Shown here piece by piece: positions 1 to 14,726 of a DNA stretch of 64,000 nucleotides. Position numbers and translations under genes: made by a program. The notes under the pieces were generated by a model. It was given only the letters and a program-made list of their open reading frames with translations, had not been told where the DNA came from and did no database searches. Within the stretch, counting starts at the first letter, position 1; every line of letters starts with the position of its first letter. Source of the stretch: Casuarius casuarius (lineage: Eukaryota > Chordata > Aves > Casuariiformes > Casuariidae); contig PTFA01000311.1 of the NCBI GenBank assembly GCA_003342895.1, forward strand, positions 147,508 to 211,507, in the 5' to 3' direction.

Positions 1-3000
1 ATCTGCTGATCGGAATATCATTCCTACTGGAAGGATATTCCAGTGTAGTTTGAGTAGGATGATTGGAAACTTCCATTTTGATCTCAGTTTACTGGTCTTT
101 GGCAGGGTATGCTGTCTAGAATTGCATGTTTTCAATATACATACAATTGGTGGTGGATCATTTAAAAATAATTAAGTGGAGTACATTGTTATACAATAAA
201 CTGTTCATGTTTTAGATATGTAAAACAGTCATCAAGTAAGCTTTTTGATAATCTTTCCTGAAATGCACACAGTAGGACTTGAATGTAGTATTTTTCACAG
301 TATTTTAAAGCAGGCTGCATATAAATGAGAAAAATAAAATGCTTGAGCTAATTCAACTTCTTCCAAATAAGAAAATGACCTTGTGAACTCTCTCTCTATA
401 TATGTTTATTTTTAAACACACTCGCTCGCTCACTCACTAACTGCCTGATAGGTGGAATGGTCACTTATATCACTACAGAGTGCATTCACGCTGCTACCAA
501 ATCAGAACGCAAGGTCTGGGAAAGGCAGAAATTGGCAATCTTTCAAATCTGTCTGCTCAGAAAAAGGATTTGCAATTTGAAAAATTAAAGTCACTGTATA
601 AATCAGTAGGTTCAAATGATCTAGATATCGAAGGATTTTGGAAGATTATCTTAAATGAATTTCTACCAATTTCTACCACTACTGGCCACTATATTGGATG
701 AGTGGTGAAATAAATCATGGGCTGGACAAGAGAAGCAAGGAGAGAAGCTAATCTGTTTGTCCCCCCCCACCAAAAAAAGGCAGGGGAAGGGGAACCAGTA
801 ATTATTGCTCAGTGAGCTTCAGTTTTGGTCCTCATGTAAACACATACCCCAATAAATAAGACAATAAAATTTTTAAAAAGAACAATTAAGTACTTCGATA
901 ACAGAACTAGGAGTGATAAATAGTGTAATAGCGTAAAGGCGGAAATCAGGCCAGAAAAACTGGAAGGCCTTTTTTGTCAAAACTATGGTGTCAGTAGCTG
1001 AGGAGAATGCAGTTCATATAATGTTACTTGATGGGGGGGGGAATAATGTATGTAATACTGTCTTGTGAAATGTTATTTAAAAAGTAATTTTAATTGACTA
1101 GTCCATGGCAGTTGGCATATTGACTGAAATTGAAAACTGGCAAAAGCAAAACCAAGAAACTCCAAACCCAGAAAGAGAAGGTAGTAATATATTGAGCTAG
1201 GGAGCATTATTGAGTGAGCATTCTAATGCTTTTTCAGTCTTATTTTAGGATATCTTAATACAGGAAATGTGGTGTACTGATGCACAGTGACATGCTCCAC
1301 AAGCTCTCTTCCACTTCACTGTATTTCCTTCTGCACAGGGGGATAATCAGCTCTTCACAAATGGTTTCTCCCCTTGCTGTGAGCAGGATCTGAGGCTATA
1401 TGTTTTTAGCTTGGTGTTGGGTTGGTCAGAGAAATGGCCACACCAGTGTTTTCAGGATCAAGTCTCTGAGGAGAGTTTGGTCTGTTTTTGTACATGCATG
1501 TTAGAAATATCACTTTTTCAAAACCTTCAGCAAAACTTTGCTCAGTCAGCGATGTGGTACTTGAAATCTTTATTGTAAGAAATCCTGTCAGAAGCTACCA
1601 CAAGTGTGCTCAACTCTGGTCTTTTATCTTCTTCCAGGCTTTCCTAAAAAATCATTGTGTTCTTGAAGTTCAGGAGTTTACATTTTTGTGACTTTTCTCC
1701 ACAAATACGAGATTCAGAAAAGCTGTGATTCTTGTGCAATTATCTCATGCAATTGCTAAGTGTTAGGCCTTTAAAATAGGTAGATAAATAAGAAAACCCC
1801 ACCAGATATCATGATACTTCTGATAAAATGTTGAATATTTGGCAGTGCTGTACCTTGATGCATCATTTGTCCCATGATGTGTTTGTTAGCATAGGAATGA
1901 ACAATAAAGCTGAATTTTGAGTTTGATTTACACCTTTTCTATATTTTAATAGCTGCAGGTAGCATCGCTGTGCAAGGCAGTCACTGCTCTGTTCTGTCTT
2001 CAAAAATATTACTAAAAATGCATTTGTTACCAATAGATACTGCCTGTCATAGTTTCAAAAAATGGCTATTGTTCTGTTGTCTTCATTTCATGCCCCATAA
2101 GGGAGATATTTACTGTCACTTTTACAGGCAAAGAAAAAAGTGCTGTGGAAAAACTGAAAAGCTGCTGTGTTTTTTGCTGACTGTCCTGCCTCTTGTTTTT
2201 GGAGGACATTTATGAACTACGCACAATACCACAAAAAAAGTAGAAGAAACAAGTATAGTTGAGGTACCAAGAAGAAGCTGAAACAATGGTCGAAATGAGG
2301 CCTATGGACGCTTGTGTGTGGTGTTGTGTTGTTTGTTCCAGACTTTCTTTAATTGTGAAACTGACTGAATGAAATATTGGATGCACACTTAAATTTTTGT
2401 GCTGTATTTGGGTTTATTTTTATTAGCTGATGGAGATTTAGAGACCTGGAAGTTTGTACTACTCTGAAAGTAGCTATTTGGGAAAGGCAGAGGAACAATG
2501 ATAGAAAAATGAGTTAGAATAACTTTGATGGCTGTTGAAACATGCATCTTTGACCTAAAGCTAAGTGATGTGGCTATTAGCAAGGAAAGGCAGAAAGCAA
2601 CAGCTGTCTGCCTCTTCTTCTAATGCCCAGATCCTTAAAATATTGCCCTAGTCCAGTCCCCTAACTCGAAGCCACTGTAATACTACTACATCCTCAGACA
2701 GGTCCCTCAGCAAGGCACAGTTTGGGAAGAGTATACCTAGTTCATCTTAAAGCCAGTTCACCTCAAAACCAAATTGTATTTGAAAACAACTAGGAAAAAT
2801 AAAACAAAATGAACAAACAAAAAACTAGAGAAGACTCAAAGGAATGAACAAAGACCATAAATAAAACAACAACCAAACAAGGGTGGGGGGGAAAAATCCA
2901 GAACCCCTCAAATTTTTACACTGCTCTCTCCTTCCCTGCTATGTCCTGCCTCCTGGATGCTGTGGTGGCTGCCCAAGCAGATGCCTGCTTGTGTCAGGTC

Positions 3001-6000
3001 CAGGAGTCCCTGTGTGTGGGGAAGCTCTCCATCCCCTCTGTGTCATGCTGTGCCCCTAGCTACTGCATCTCCTCTCCACCTACACACACAGCTGCTCCCG
3101 CTGCTTTCCAGCTAGAGAAACAAGTACAAATCCAGAGGCTGCATGGCACAGGTGAAGGGTAAAACCTACCCAAAAGCCCACCTGCAGAGCTAGACAGGTT
3201 ACTGGCATTCTCCAGAAAGCTCTGAATTTTGTCCTCACTTGCATATTGAGGAAGATTGATGTGCCTTTCAGGAAAGGTGACTCCAAATCCTCAGTTCTCT
3301 CCATTATTTCCCTTAGGAAAAGCAAGCAATGCCAGAGCTAGCCATGTGATTTTGCAAATATTTGAATCTCAAATAAAATGTGCTGCTGCAAAATGCAGAT
3401 GTTTTCCAGCTGGCTGATGTTGAAGTTAAGGAGTGACCAGTTGTGATACCCTCAATTGATGAGACCCAAACCCATGACAGCACACAGTCAGCAAATAGGT
3501 GCACTATGCAGCCAGCACCCTGCAAAAAGGGAAGAGACTGGGACATTTAAAGTAATAAGAAACACAGAAGAATCTGTTGATCAGAGGTGTTGGGGCCTAA
3601 ACAGGTAGAGGTTGTATCGGCTTTGTGCTGACTCCAAATGCACAGAGGCTGTCTAGTATATAGAGCATACTGCTGCTGAAATGGGAAGTAGGAGCAAACA
3701 CTGGTGTCTGGCCTGGACAGGGAATTTGTGCCCAGTCCTTGCACCAAATGATGCCATGGGGATCCTGTTGGGAATGACCAGCTTCCTTCAACAGTCCAGG
3801 GCTGGGTTTTGGTTGTGGCCTTGGCATCTGGATGGCGTGCACTGGTGCGTGTGGCCTCAGTGTTACTCGTTCCTGCCCTGTGACGTGGGTACTCTGTTCT
3901 TCTGTGGAAAAATTTCTCAGGTTTGCACATATGTTTACCTCTTTCTCCCGTTCCTCTTCTCAGCCAGTATCTCCTTCAAGGATAATATTGGAAGTGGTTG
4001 AAATTACGATCTTTGGTTGGTTTGTTTGGTGCATCTTTACTTATTTATTCATTCAGCTGCAAACTTTAAGGAACCTCTTCTTTTCTTGTAAAAGCCATAG
4101 GTTGTTCTCTATGGCCTGCTTCAAGGCCCTTGACTAGGGCTGGGACATGCTGCTTTCACAAAAGCGCTGCCCAGAGCCTGCACCTCTGTGTTGGTGTCTG
4201 GAGGGCCACAGGGCAGGTCTGTGTTGTTCCCTCCTTATACTCATGTGAATTTTAACATGAAGTCAAGATATACCTTACATGCTATTCCTTTAGTCTCTTT
4301 TGTCTTTCTGTCTCTAAATCTAATGCATAATTTTCAGGTGAAGTGAGTATTGCTCTTGTTCTTGACCTCCGTATGATTGGGTACATAAGCTGTGATCCGC
4401 TACTCATGCATGCTTGTGCTTCCCGACACCTTTGCATGGGTTTTGTAACAGGAGAGAATAGGATGGCCTAAGATGTGACTACTTCTGAACAAGCAGGGTG
4501 TGGTCAAATGCATTTTAATAAGCAAGTAGTATATTAAGAAAAAAAACCACCTCTACCCAGATATGCTGTTATTCTTATTGCAGTGGTCTGTAGATGTGTA
4601 AATTGAAGATCACGATCCTCTTCTGCTGCTTACTATGTATGAAGCAAAACCACAGACTACGGCCACAGGAGCCTAAAATTTTGGCTGCCAAGCAGAGCAG
4701 ATTGCTGGCTGATCTGCTAAACCTTTTTCTTTAGCAGTGTGTGCTATGAATTTTCTGCATCCTTCTAATTTAAGTTCGTTACTGAAGTCTTAGCAAACTC
4801 CTCCTTCCCCTCCCCCTCCCTCCAATAAAATAAAATCCCCCAAGTGACACCCTCCACTTTGAAAGGCTCATCTGCCATTGTTGAGGAAGTATGATGTAAG
4901 GATATAGGATAATCTCCTGCAATATTGAAATGTATAGTAATAAACTCAAAGGTGGTCTTCTCATTGTGGTGTTTTTTCTCTGCTTACTTTGTTTAACCTA
5001 CTGTTGCATTATCACTTGTACAGACACACTGAACATGGGACTTTTTAGTAAAGGAGCAAATAATCTTATTGCGATTGTAAGTTATGTCTGATATTTATAT
5101 TTATGTTGACTGTTCTATACATTTAAAAACCAAAACCTATTTTCATAGTATTCATGCTGTTGCAGAAACATGTGTGAAAATAGTTCCCGATTATCCAAGA
5201 AATACTGGGACATTTTTGCCTAAATTTTTGCTTTCTCAGTTATCAGGATTATACGTTAGTGAAACAGAAGTTGGTGCAGCTACCTAAGCTGAGTAGAGTT
5301 TGCTGGTATTAATAATCTTTTGGGGCAAAGAATATAAACAGGAAGAAATCTGAAATAGAAATATTCTGACTGCATAATACAAGAAATATAGTTGCAATAA
5401 TGTATAGGAAGAGGCTGCTATCTTGGGCCTCTTTGTGGCTGTGGTGGTGTGTTGTGGTTTTTCTAATTTAGTGCATTATTTTGGAAATTCTTATCTGCAT
5501 CTTGGCAGAGGTGAAAGGCTGTGTACATTGGCCCTCCCAACTGCTTTGTTGTCCATTGCTGTTAAACTTGGTCTTTGAACTTGCCCCGCTTCTCCTGTAT
5601 TTACTATTGTCAAATATAAGGCTGATGGAGGCAGTCTCTGGTGTCAGGTACTGCTGTCACTAGCTAGAGGGGATCAAAAAATGAGGATCGTAAGAGGTGT
5701 GGGAGCTCTGAAGTTCAGGATCTGAATTCCCCTGAAAGCACAGGGAAATGCTGATGGGATGGTGCAGAGGGATACTCAATGGCCATTGTCTGCTTTCCTG
5801 TGTTTATCTTGTAGGATCAAATAATTACTAAGGCCATGGTTAGCACAATTCTTGTTGTGTCTGTTTCCTTCTGCGTGCTGTTGCAATGTTGAGCTGTGCT
5901 GTTGCGGTGTGCCTTGCGTTGCCAACTTGTGATCATAGCAGAGCTGAGCCCAGGTGGCTGAAACGGTTAACTACTCCCGGTGTTAGCCCTTTCAGTCTGC

Positions 6001-9000
6001 TGGAGAGATTTCCTTTTCAGTGGCAAAAAACCCCCACATGATGCTTTGCCTTCATGACAGTAGTTTACAGCTCAACATAGTAAAGCGAACCCAAGCCAGC
6101 ACTTTTATGTTCAGGAGGAGCCAACGCACTCTGCGGGGTGGACAGCCACAAGGGGTAGGATGAGCCCTGTCTGGGGGACTCACCGCTGCAGCCGCCAGCC
6201 TTAGCACAACAGGGACTGCCTTCAGCATCTCGTCGCAAGGATGCGAAGTTTTGAAACTTGTTAGCTGTCCTGAAAGAAAAAATACAGACAAACCATAGCT
6301 GCTCTACATGCCTTGCAAGTCATGGAAATGCCAATACTCTATAAACAGAATATGGTTTTTTTACACGTCACTTCTGTATTTGTGATAGTTTTTGCAAACA
6401 ATCACAGATAGTGACTGAGGGATGAGTAAACAGGTTTGGGTAAAGAACTGGTCCATGCTTTTTGACATTCTTTGAATTGAAGGTGAGAAGATTCATGGTT
6501 TGGAGGTTTTGTTGCCTTTGAGGGGTGAGGAGAGAGAGAACTCAATTGTCCTCATGCTTTCTGAAATACTTGAATGTTGTTTTGTTTTTGTTTTCTTTCT
6601 TTTAATTCTTAAGAGAAAGTCTCGAGCTTAATAGTCTTTCTTCCAAGTTTCCTAGTCTGGACAATCAGAAGAACTTTAGACTGCTATCTTTTTGTTATGT
6701 GGTTTAGAGACCCTTGGTAAACTTTCGAATTCCTTATTATCTTTTAGAATGTTATTTCTGATAACTGAACAAAATGCATAAATCTCAAAAACAAAGCATC
6801 CTCTTAAAACCAGCATTTACTGCTTATTGCAGTGATCTTGACTTGCATAAGTGAAATGGCAGAAAATAATTAAGTGGTCAGACTTGCATAAGAAGAGGAA
6901 ACAACTTTTTAAATTTCTTGTAAAAGATAACCTAAGTTATAGTAATTTAATAGGTTAAATCACTGATCTAAAGCTGCTGTTAACTTAAAAAGCTCTTAAC
7001 AAAGGAAAGGGGGGGGGGAAGCAGAGCATTTATCTTTCTTCTGTAAGATTCATTAGATATTTCTTTTGTTTTTCTTATATCCGTATTTTGCAAATCACTT
7101 CCTAGCTATGTGAAACATCTTTAATTGGTGGGATGAAGTGTGCTTCTATAAAACAGTCCTCTCTGCTTTTAAAATTATATTCTGGCTTTGTTCCATTTAG
7201 AATTTCTCATATGTTCAGTCTGCTCTGCATTGACAAATACAGGCGAGACATGCAGCCTTTACTTGCAGCAGCTCTGTCAGTGCAGGTTGCTTGCTTATTA
7301 CATATTTATCTGTTCATTTCTCTTAGAGTTCATTAATCTGTCAGCATGACACAATCCTTCCAATGAGGTTGTGCCAAATGTTACAGTAGCACGCCAGCAC
7401 AAACCTGTGTGCCATTTATTTTTCCAGAGATTAAATAAGATCATTTTCCTGCCATCTAATATTTATGCCCAGCACAGTCAAAATTCACCAATGTTTTCTT
7501 TTTAAAAAAAAAAAAAAAAAAAAAATAGCATGGCCATTCAAAAGTATTGTGTGAAAACTTGGTTCAGGCTTGACATACTTACTGCATGACCCTCTGCTCT
7601 GCAGCACTTCGCTTCAGAAGAGTAATGGTGGGGAAAGCAGGGAATAAGCACGAGAGGGAGGGAAAGCTCAGCATGGAGGACTCCAGTGGCATTTAAGATT
7701 GAGCTTCAGAGCTGTTTAAGAATTACTGCTGCTTATGAACGCTTGGCCTGGCAGCATGTCAGAGCTATTAACCTTGGAATAACATACCCTTAAAGAGAAT
7801 GTGGTGGGTTTTGTTTTTTGTCTTTTGGGTTTTTTCTTTTTTTCTTAAAGACAATACCTCATAAATTAAATTTATGGGAAGAGAAAAGGCTTAGGCTTGA
7901 AGTGTGGGGCTTCCACGGTTCTGGCAGATATATAAAAATAGCAAGGAATGCAGAGCGTCCTGGAGAATCTCTGTGTCCTGTTTTGGCTTCTTGAAGCTGT
8001 CAAAGCCTCATGACCCTGCAGCTGGAGCAGGCCTGCTGCTGGCCTTTGCAGTCGCATCCCCAGATCACTGAACATTTTTAGATCACTTAAACCTTGTCTT
8101 ATTTTGTTGTAATTCCAGAGTATGGATTGTGCCTTTGTTTGTAAGCTGTTTATTAAGAACAAGAAACAAAAAACCCCTTCCTACACTTTAAAATGTTATG
8201 CTTACCTGCAAGCATCTGGGACTTCAGTTTCATATGCAATATTTTGTGTTCAGAAAATGACTCATTTAGAGGGTGTCTTTTTTAACACCACAGCATCACT
8301 TAAAAGGTCACTTTAGATGGTGGTGATATTTAATAAAGCAGAGCCTGAAATACAAGTGCTGTTTACCTGTCACTGAGATAAACAGATTAAAAAAGTCCTG
8401 TATTAATTTCAGGCCTTGCCTAACAATAAGCAGCTGTTTGATTTTGGCTGAAAATGCAAAATTTTTTGTCACCTCTTTCCTGGCATTGACAGAATTTTTG
8501 GATTTTTGCCAGAGAAACACAGCATAACTAAATGGATGAAGAAGGATACATTAAAAACAAAACAAAACAAACATCAGTTATAGAGGTTTTTGTGTCTGAT
8601 TCTTTGCTCTTTATGTGGCCCATCCTCTTTAAAAAACAAACAAAAAAACCTTTACCTAAGCAAAGCTTAGGGAATAGTACTTTTTGTGTGCTAGGTTTGT
8701 ATTAAAAATAAATACTTTGTCTTCCTTCTCTTTTTCAGTTTCCTGTTTTTTCTCTGACTTTTTTGTTTGCTCTTTCTCCTGTGCTGCTGTTCTCTCATGT
8801 TGTACTTTTCCTGTTTGTTCCTTAACATGGATTTTCTTTTCCACTTCCTACTCTGAGCTACAATTCCTTTCTCTTTTGATATCTCCCCCTGCTCTCCTCC
8901 TTGGTCTCTCCTCTCCAGCCACTTACTATATTTGTTAAGCTGTATTTTTCTTTCTCTGCTTACATGCCTCCCTTCTTTCCTGTACTTTTCCAAAATACTC

Positions 9001-9359
9001 AACCTACTCCCAAAAACGTACCTGGAGCATCCTACTGGTCAGGTACTTCAGGTTCTAGACAAATTTGGAACGGTTGTGCATATATAAAGACTTCGATTTC
9101 CAAGTTGAGTGAATACAGTTACAGAAATCCCTTTTATTTAAAACTTCTAAATGCATAAAGTCTTAAGCTCCTAGGAACAGGTTAACAGAGGAGAATCAAT
9201 ATATTAGGAGTGTCACCTGTGCTGCTAGCTATAGTTGTTATTGTGTCAGCATTTCCATTATAAATTCTTGCTTTCAAGGGTTTATAACTCTGCCATTAAA
9301 ATTCAGTGCAGACTGAAACTTGGCATACAAGGACTAAGCCTGGAGCAAACTTTTCTCCN

Positions 9360-9390
<31 letters not shown>

Positions 9391-12300
9391 AAGCCAAAGG
9401 AATGCAATGAAAACCATTAGTCTAGTGATTAGGAAGGCAGTGTTACAATTGAAAAAAAACTACTTAAAATTTTGTATTTTTGTACACAGCGTGGACTAAT
9501 AACTTTGTGTTCTGTAAGAGGAGCTTGAATAGGCTATTGGAGGGGGAGGACGGAAGCAAAACGTCCCCTTGATAATGCCTTCACAATATCTCTTAGACTG
9601 AATTACAGCAGGCCATTTATCATGTAGCTTTTATTGTTGTGAAATAAATGCCTAGAAAACATTTATGCATTAAGCCAATTGAATGTAGATCATTGTGTTT
9701 TAAGAAAAATAAAAGGGCATTAATATTGAAATAAGGAGACTATTCCAGGCTCTCGTGTGCAGGACACTGAATGGTCCAAAACTAATCCAGTTGAACTGAG
9801 CAGGATGGGACTTCTCCCTACACGATGGTCACTGAGAAGGTAAGTTGTGGGCACTTCGGCTCTTTCTGTGATCCCTGGAAGAGGTGTTCGCAGATGGTGA
9901 CCTGCACTAGATGGGCTGCATTGCCCAGTGGAGGTGCTCATCTGTCTTCACTGCTGAGATGCCTCACTTCTCGGCAGATGAAGCTGAGGCAAGTAATATC
10001 CTGCTCTTAATGAGGTAATTTAGGTCACCCAGCAATCACCCAGTGTGGGGCAAATTTCTCCTGTCCGATTGCCAGTGGGCAAGTATCTATCCACAGAGCC
10101 GGCTGTCGGACTGCTTGATTATTAATTGGCACCTTTTGTTGTCAGCCCTTGCAGAGAAGCCTTAATGGAAAGAAGACCGATTCCTTCCTTTAAAAGCAAG
10201 TGCAAGTGGCCACATTTAGGTTATGGCAGTATCTGGGAGTTAATCTTGTAGCTGTTCTTGAGTAAACCAATACCTGTGCTGCTAATCTTGCATATCTCAC
10301 TGACTCTGATTTCATACATTAAGCAAAAAATGTAGGCAGAAAAGATTTTGGAAGGAAAAGAGATTAAAAAGAAAAAGTAACCAAAGTATGTGTCTTGATC
10401 TGTCATGGTAACTTGCCTTTAAAGATCCACTCAATATTGACCAATATAGGAAGTCAAAGGGTCAAAAATTTGAGACCTAGCATGTGTATCTGTTGATTAC
10501 AAAAACAAAACATTGATTTGTCTGGGATCAAGGAAATAAACTGACTATAGGAATTGCCAGTGTTACCTAATATGGGACCAAATTCTAGTAACTGATATTC
10601 TTATGTATAGAGGTTAGGCTCAACAGTGAATCTGTGTGTCTCGAGTCTGACTTACAGGAGTGAATCAAATGAGCAGCGTATTGGCTCAGTTTGTCACATT
10701 GTGTGCATGGGGGGGGGTGTTAGCGGAAAGCGGTTTACAGTAAGAAAAACTAGTGCTTATTTTGCCAAAAGCCAGCTGTGCAAATGTTGGTCATGCCACA
10801 GTAGCAGGGCCAGCCACCAAGTCGCTTATTCCAGTGCAGCAGGGCTTTGGGCAGCTGGGTGAGTCACAGAGGGAGGCGGCAGCTGTGCGGAGAACAGCGA
10901 GAGGGTTTGATCCATCTGTTGGCATCGGTCTGAGCAGCGAGGACTGGCTGGAGCGCGGGATCGACCGACAGGGCTTCCTTGTCTGCAGCATCCATGCAAT
11001 GATACTTCCTTCTTTTAGGGTCCTCATCTGGCTCACTCGCAGTTAGTGCGATCAAAAGCTTTGCGAGGAATGTGCGTTATCAGTTTCTAGTAAAGTAGTG
11101 CCAGAGCGTGTTTGTACTCTTGAACTCGGATTGTCATGGAGAGGTTTTGGCTGCTGGCACACTTCCACAAGGGCTTGCCAGCTCGCAGGCGGTAGCTGTC
11201 AGTCAGGGAGCAGTTAGGAATAAACAGCTGGATAAACTGTGCCTCCCTCCCCCCACCCCCTGAATTTAGATACTGTATGATATGCCCTCAAACTGCCATA
11301 GCTAATATTAGGAAATGATTGGGTAAAAGGATGAAGAGACTTATTAATGCTTTTAAATGACCTTCAAACATGGTTTTTGTGAGGATGGGAATAAAGTCAT
11401 TTTTGCTAATGTTTTCTGTTTCGGAGTGGATGTTCATGATGTACTGCAGAACTTCTGCTCTCGTACAGTCTTGCCCTTTCTCCTCTGGCAGAGTGCTATT
11501 GAAGTTGTGATCACTCCCCCTTTGCTGTGTTGGTGTCTTCAGGGTGCGTATGAAGGGGAGAAAGCTCAGCTTGGTGACAGAATCTTATTTTACCATGTGA
11601 TCCAAACTGGATTATTTTAGAGGTATTTTCAGTAGGAGTTTACAGAAGCTGGTTCAGATCACCAGGAATAAAGAGCTGAAATCCTGCTCTAGGAGTGTGT
11701 AACTAGCAATAATAATGAGCATGATTCTTCATTCTTTCCAGTGTCAGAGGAACTACCCAGCCTTATGGCCGGGCTTCCTGTCTCTTCTGAGAGGTTGTTC
11801 AGGAAATGGCAAAATGCACAAAAAGGGTCTTTGTCATTGCAAAAGTTTGTTATTGTGCAGTTGAAGTACAGCTGTTACATATTTCCTTACTTAAATTTGC
11901 TCCCTTCCTGAGATTTCAGTCCTCTAATTATTCTGCCCAGGTCACTGGTCTGTAGTATCCATATTTAGTATATTACAAAAGGTTTTTCAAGTCTCCCAAA
12001 GACAGAAGATCCTTTCTGTTCCTCCCTCTGCTCCACCAAATATTGACTAATATTTTATGTTGGAGCAAATAAAGTAAAATGTGGAAACTGGAAGATTTTA
12101 CAGAGAAGTTGGAATGTATAAGGGAGACTGTTGTTTCTGTATTTTGCATGTTTCTGCAGGTTCTGAGAACTTCAGAGCTCATTCACTCTCAAAAAAGAAT
12201 AACCCAAATTCCCCCAAAGTCAGGGAGACCATGCCATTTCTATTGGAGGTTGTCTTGTCTCATGGCTATAATGCCAATATTAGTTAAAGTCATGTGTTAC

Positions 12301-14693
12301 AGCTAGTTATTAATTAAAGTTTATTTCATCTTTAGATAATGGTAGTCCAGATGTTCTAATCTTAATTTACTAAGTATATTGGTGATTTGTAAATGCTTTA
12401 ACAGTTGTGAAAGAGATGCATTTTGGAGAGGTGAACTCAAGACTGGTCTGTTGGAAGTTCTTCTAATCAGTAAAGCAGGGAATGAATAGTATTTTTATTC
12501 TTTTTTTTTCCCCCCCCCTCAAAGTCTTATTTTTCTGGTCTCCTATAAGGATTAGAGCTTTAGTTTTCTTGCTATTCACCTTTCAGATAATGGTGTATGC
12601 AGATCATTAAATCATAAGAAAATTCTGGGTCCAGACATGACAATAGTTTCTCTATGAGGGATATTGTGAGATTTAATGTACCAGCATTTGTAAGTTAGTA
12701 TAAAATAATAAAAATAATTACAAAACTGAGAGGTGAGAGGCATTGCTCTCAGGTTTTAAGCTGTTTTTAGCTCTAAGGGCATAATGAATACAATTCTGAT
12801 CACAGAAGGTATTTTTTCTTTTGAACAAACACAAAAGCTGGATACTTATTGGCCGATAGTGGTCAGTGCCATGCAAAATAGTTTTTGTTTTCATGATTCG
12901 GTTTTAGATTTTTTTTTAAGACACTGAGAACAAGAAAAGACAGAGGGTAGTGTTTTGAGTGTGATGAAAATGGTATCTCTGGATGATGTTCTCTAGCTGA
13001 TCTCCTAAACAGTCTTGATCTTTTAGGTTTAGCTCCTCCCTATAAGAGTGGACCTTATTGTTAAAGTATCCACCTGAGGGTGAGCTGGTGACTTCTTAGG
13101 AGGTAGCTGAGCTCCTTTGCAAGTACAGCCCTTCATGGAAAGCAGGCTTATGCTGTATTTCAGTGCGACTTTAGAAACAAATTCTCTTCTTTGGGCAAGT
13201 TTCTATGCCATGTCAGATACCTAAAATCTCCCTACAATGGGATTTAGACTAAGACTGTAGGGCTCTGACCTGACATGCACTTTTCTTTCTATAGCTTTGT
13301 TTACAAAAGTATTCCTAACTATTCTGTAATACTCTATGTATAGTGTGGAGTGGCCATCAGAGTTGCAGGCAGATGACTTTCTGTATCTTTATCCATGAAT
13401 AGTTCCCACAAAGAATATATAGAAAAAGCTTGGAAAGAAGTTGGAATTTCCTTTCTTGCAGCCATAAGCTATCTTGATGAGCTATAATGTAGGCCCCTGG
13501 AGTAGCAGAGAATGTCTTGGAGAAAAGAAAGCAAGTGCATATTTGACATGAAAGTATATGTGTTTTTAATTATAATATGCTATTTACTTGTCATGGTTTT
13601 AGACAACCTTACTCTCTAGAATAATATGTATATTATCATTACTGGGCAATAGGCATCCGAATAAAAAGTAGTAAACAGCAGAGCTGGCTTGCCAGGCTTT
13701 AGCTCTGAGCCATATAGTGCAAGTAAAATGAGCTGGTTTTGATTAAACGGCACTGGGGTACAGTAATGGCCAATAAAAACTTTGTTTTCACATTACATGG
13801 TCTGCCTTTTAAGTCTGCTCATTAGCTTTATATTTATATTGCAGCCTCTGCTCCTTTGAGCCATGTTAATTACAAGGCGGTGCATAATGTAATCAAAATG
13901 CTTATGCATAGGTTTTGCATGAGGAGAGAAATGGTTCCTCTCAGAAAGTGCTTGGAGGAAATATATTGAGGTTAGCTTTGGCCATTTGTATTTTTTTCTT
14001 TTGAAAATGGGCTTAGTCTGTTAGTGAGAACAGAACATCAGTTTGCAAGGTGTCAGTTTAGCTCCAAGCCAGCATGTTGAGCTTGGCCTCATGCTTGCGT
14101 CCAGCCAAGTCTGTCTGCAACAGATTGCCAAGCCTGTTTTGTGATGCAGCTTCAGAAATCCTGCTCTTATAGTAAAGCCTAGAAGGTTGGAAAAGGAGAC
14201 AGTAACTAGGCTTTTGTATACCGGGTGTGTGTGTAGGTGTGTCTATGCACACGCATTCATGTTTGCATGTGCCGTAGAGTGCTGAGTCTGGGGGCTGGTG
14301 TGCGTTTATGGAAAAGGTTGTTGGCAAGTTTTTTGTTGCTTGACCACAAGAAGCTTTACAATTTTTTATTTTGGAAAGAATGCTATTGCTAACCTGGGGG
14401 AGAACCTCCGCGTCGCCCCTGCTACATTGATTGTTTTGCCAGAGCAGCAAATTGCTGAAGGACCAACCTCTGGTGACAGCTGGTTCAGCTGCATGTGGGC
14501 TCTGACAGTTACAGATGTGAAAGTTGCTTGCCCTTTGCTCTGCCCCTTGGGCCAGCTGCAAAAGCCTGGGCGTTTGAGTGGGGAGCCATGACCTTTTGTG
14601 ATGGGCCTGAACTGTTCACACTGCACCTGCCTAGGATTAGGTGTCATGTCAGTGAGCGATAGGCCTCCTGCTTTCTGTGTTTGTTTTTCTTTC

Positions 14694-14726
<33 letters not shown>
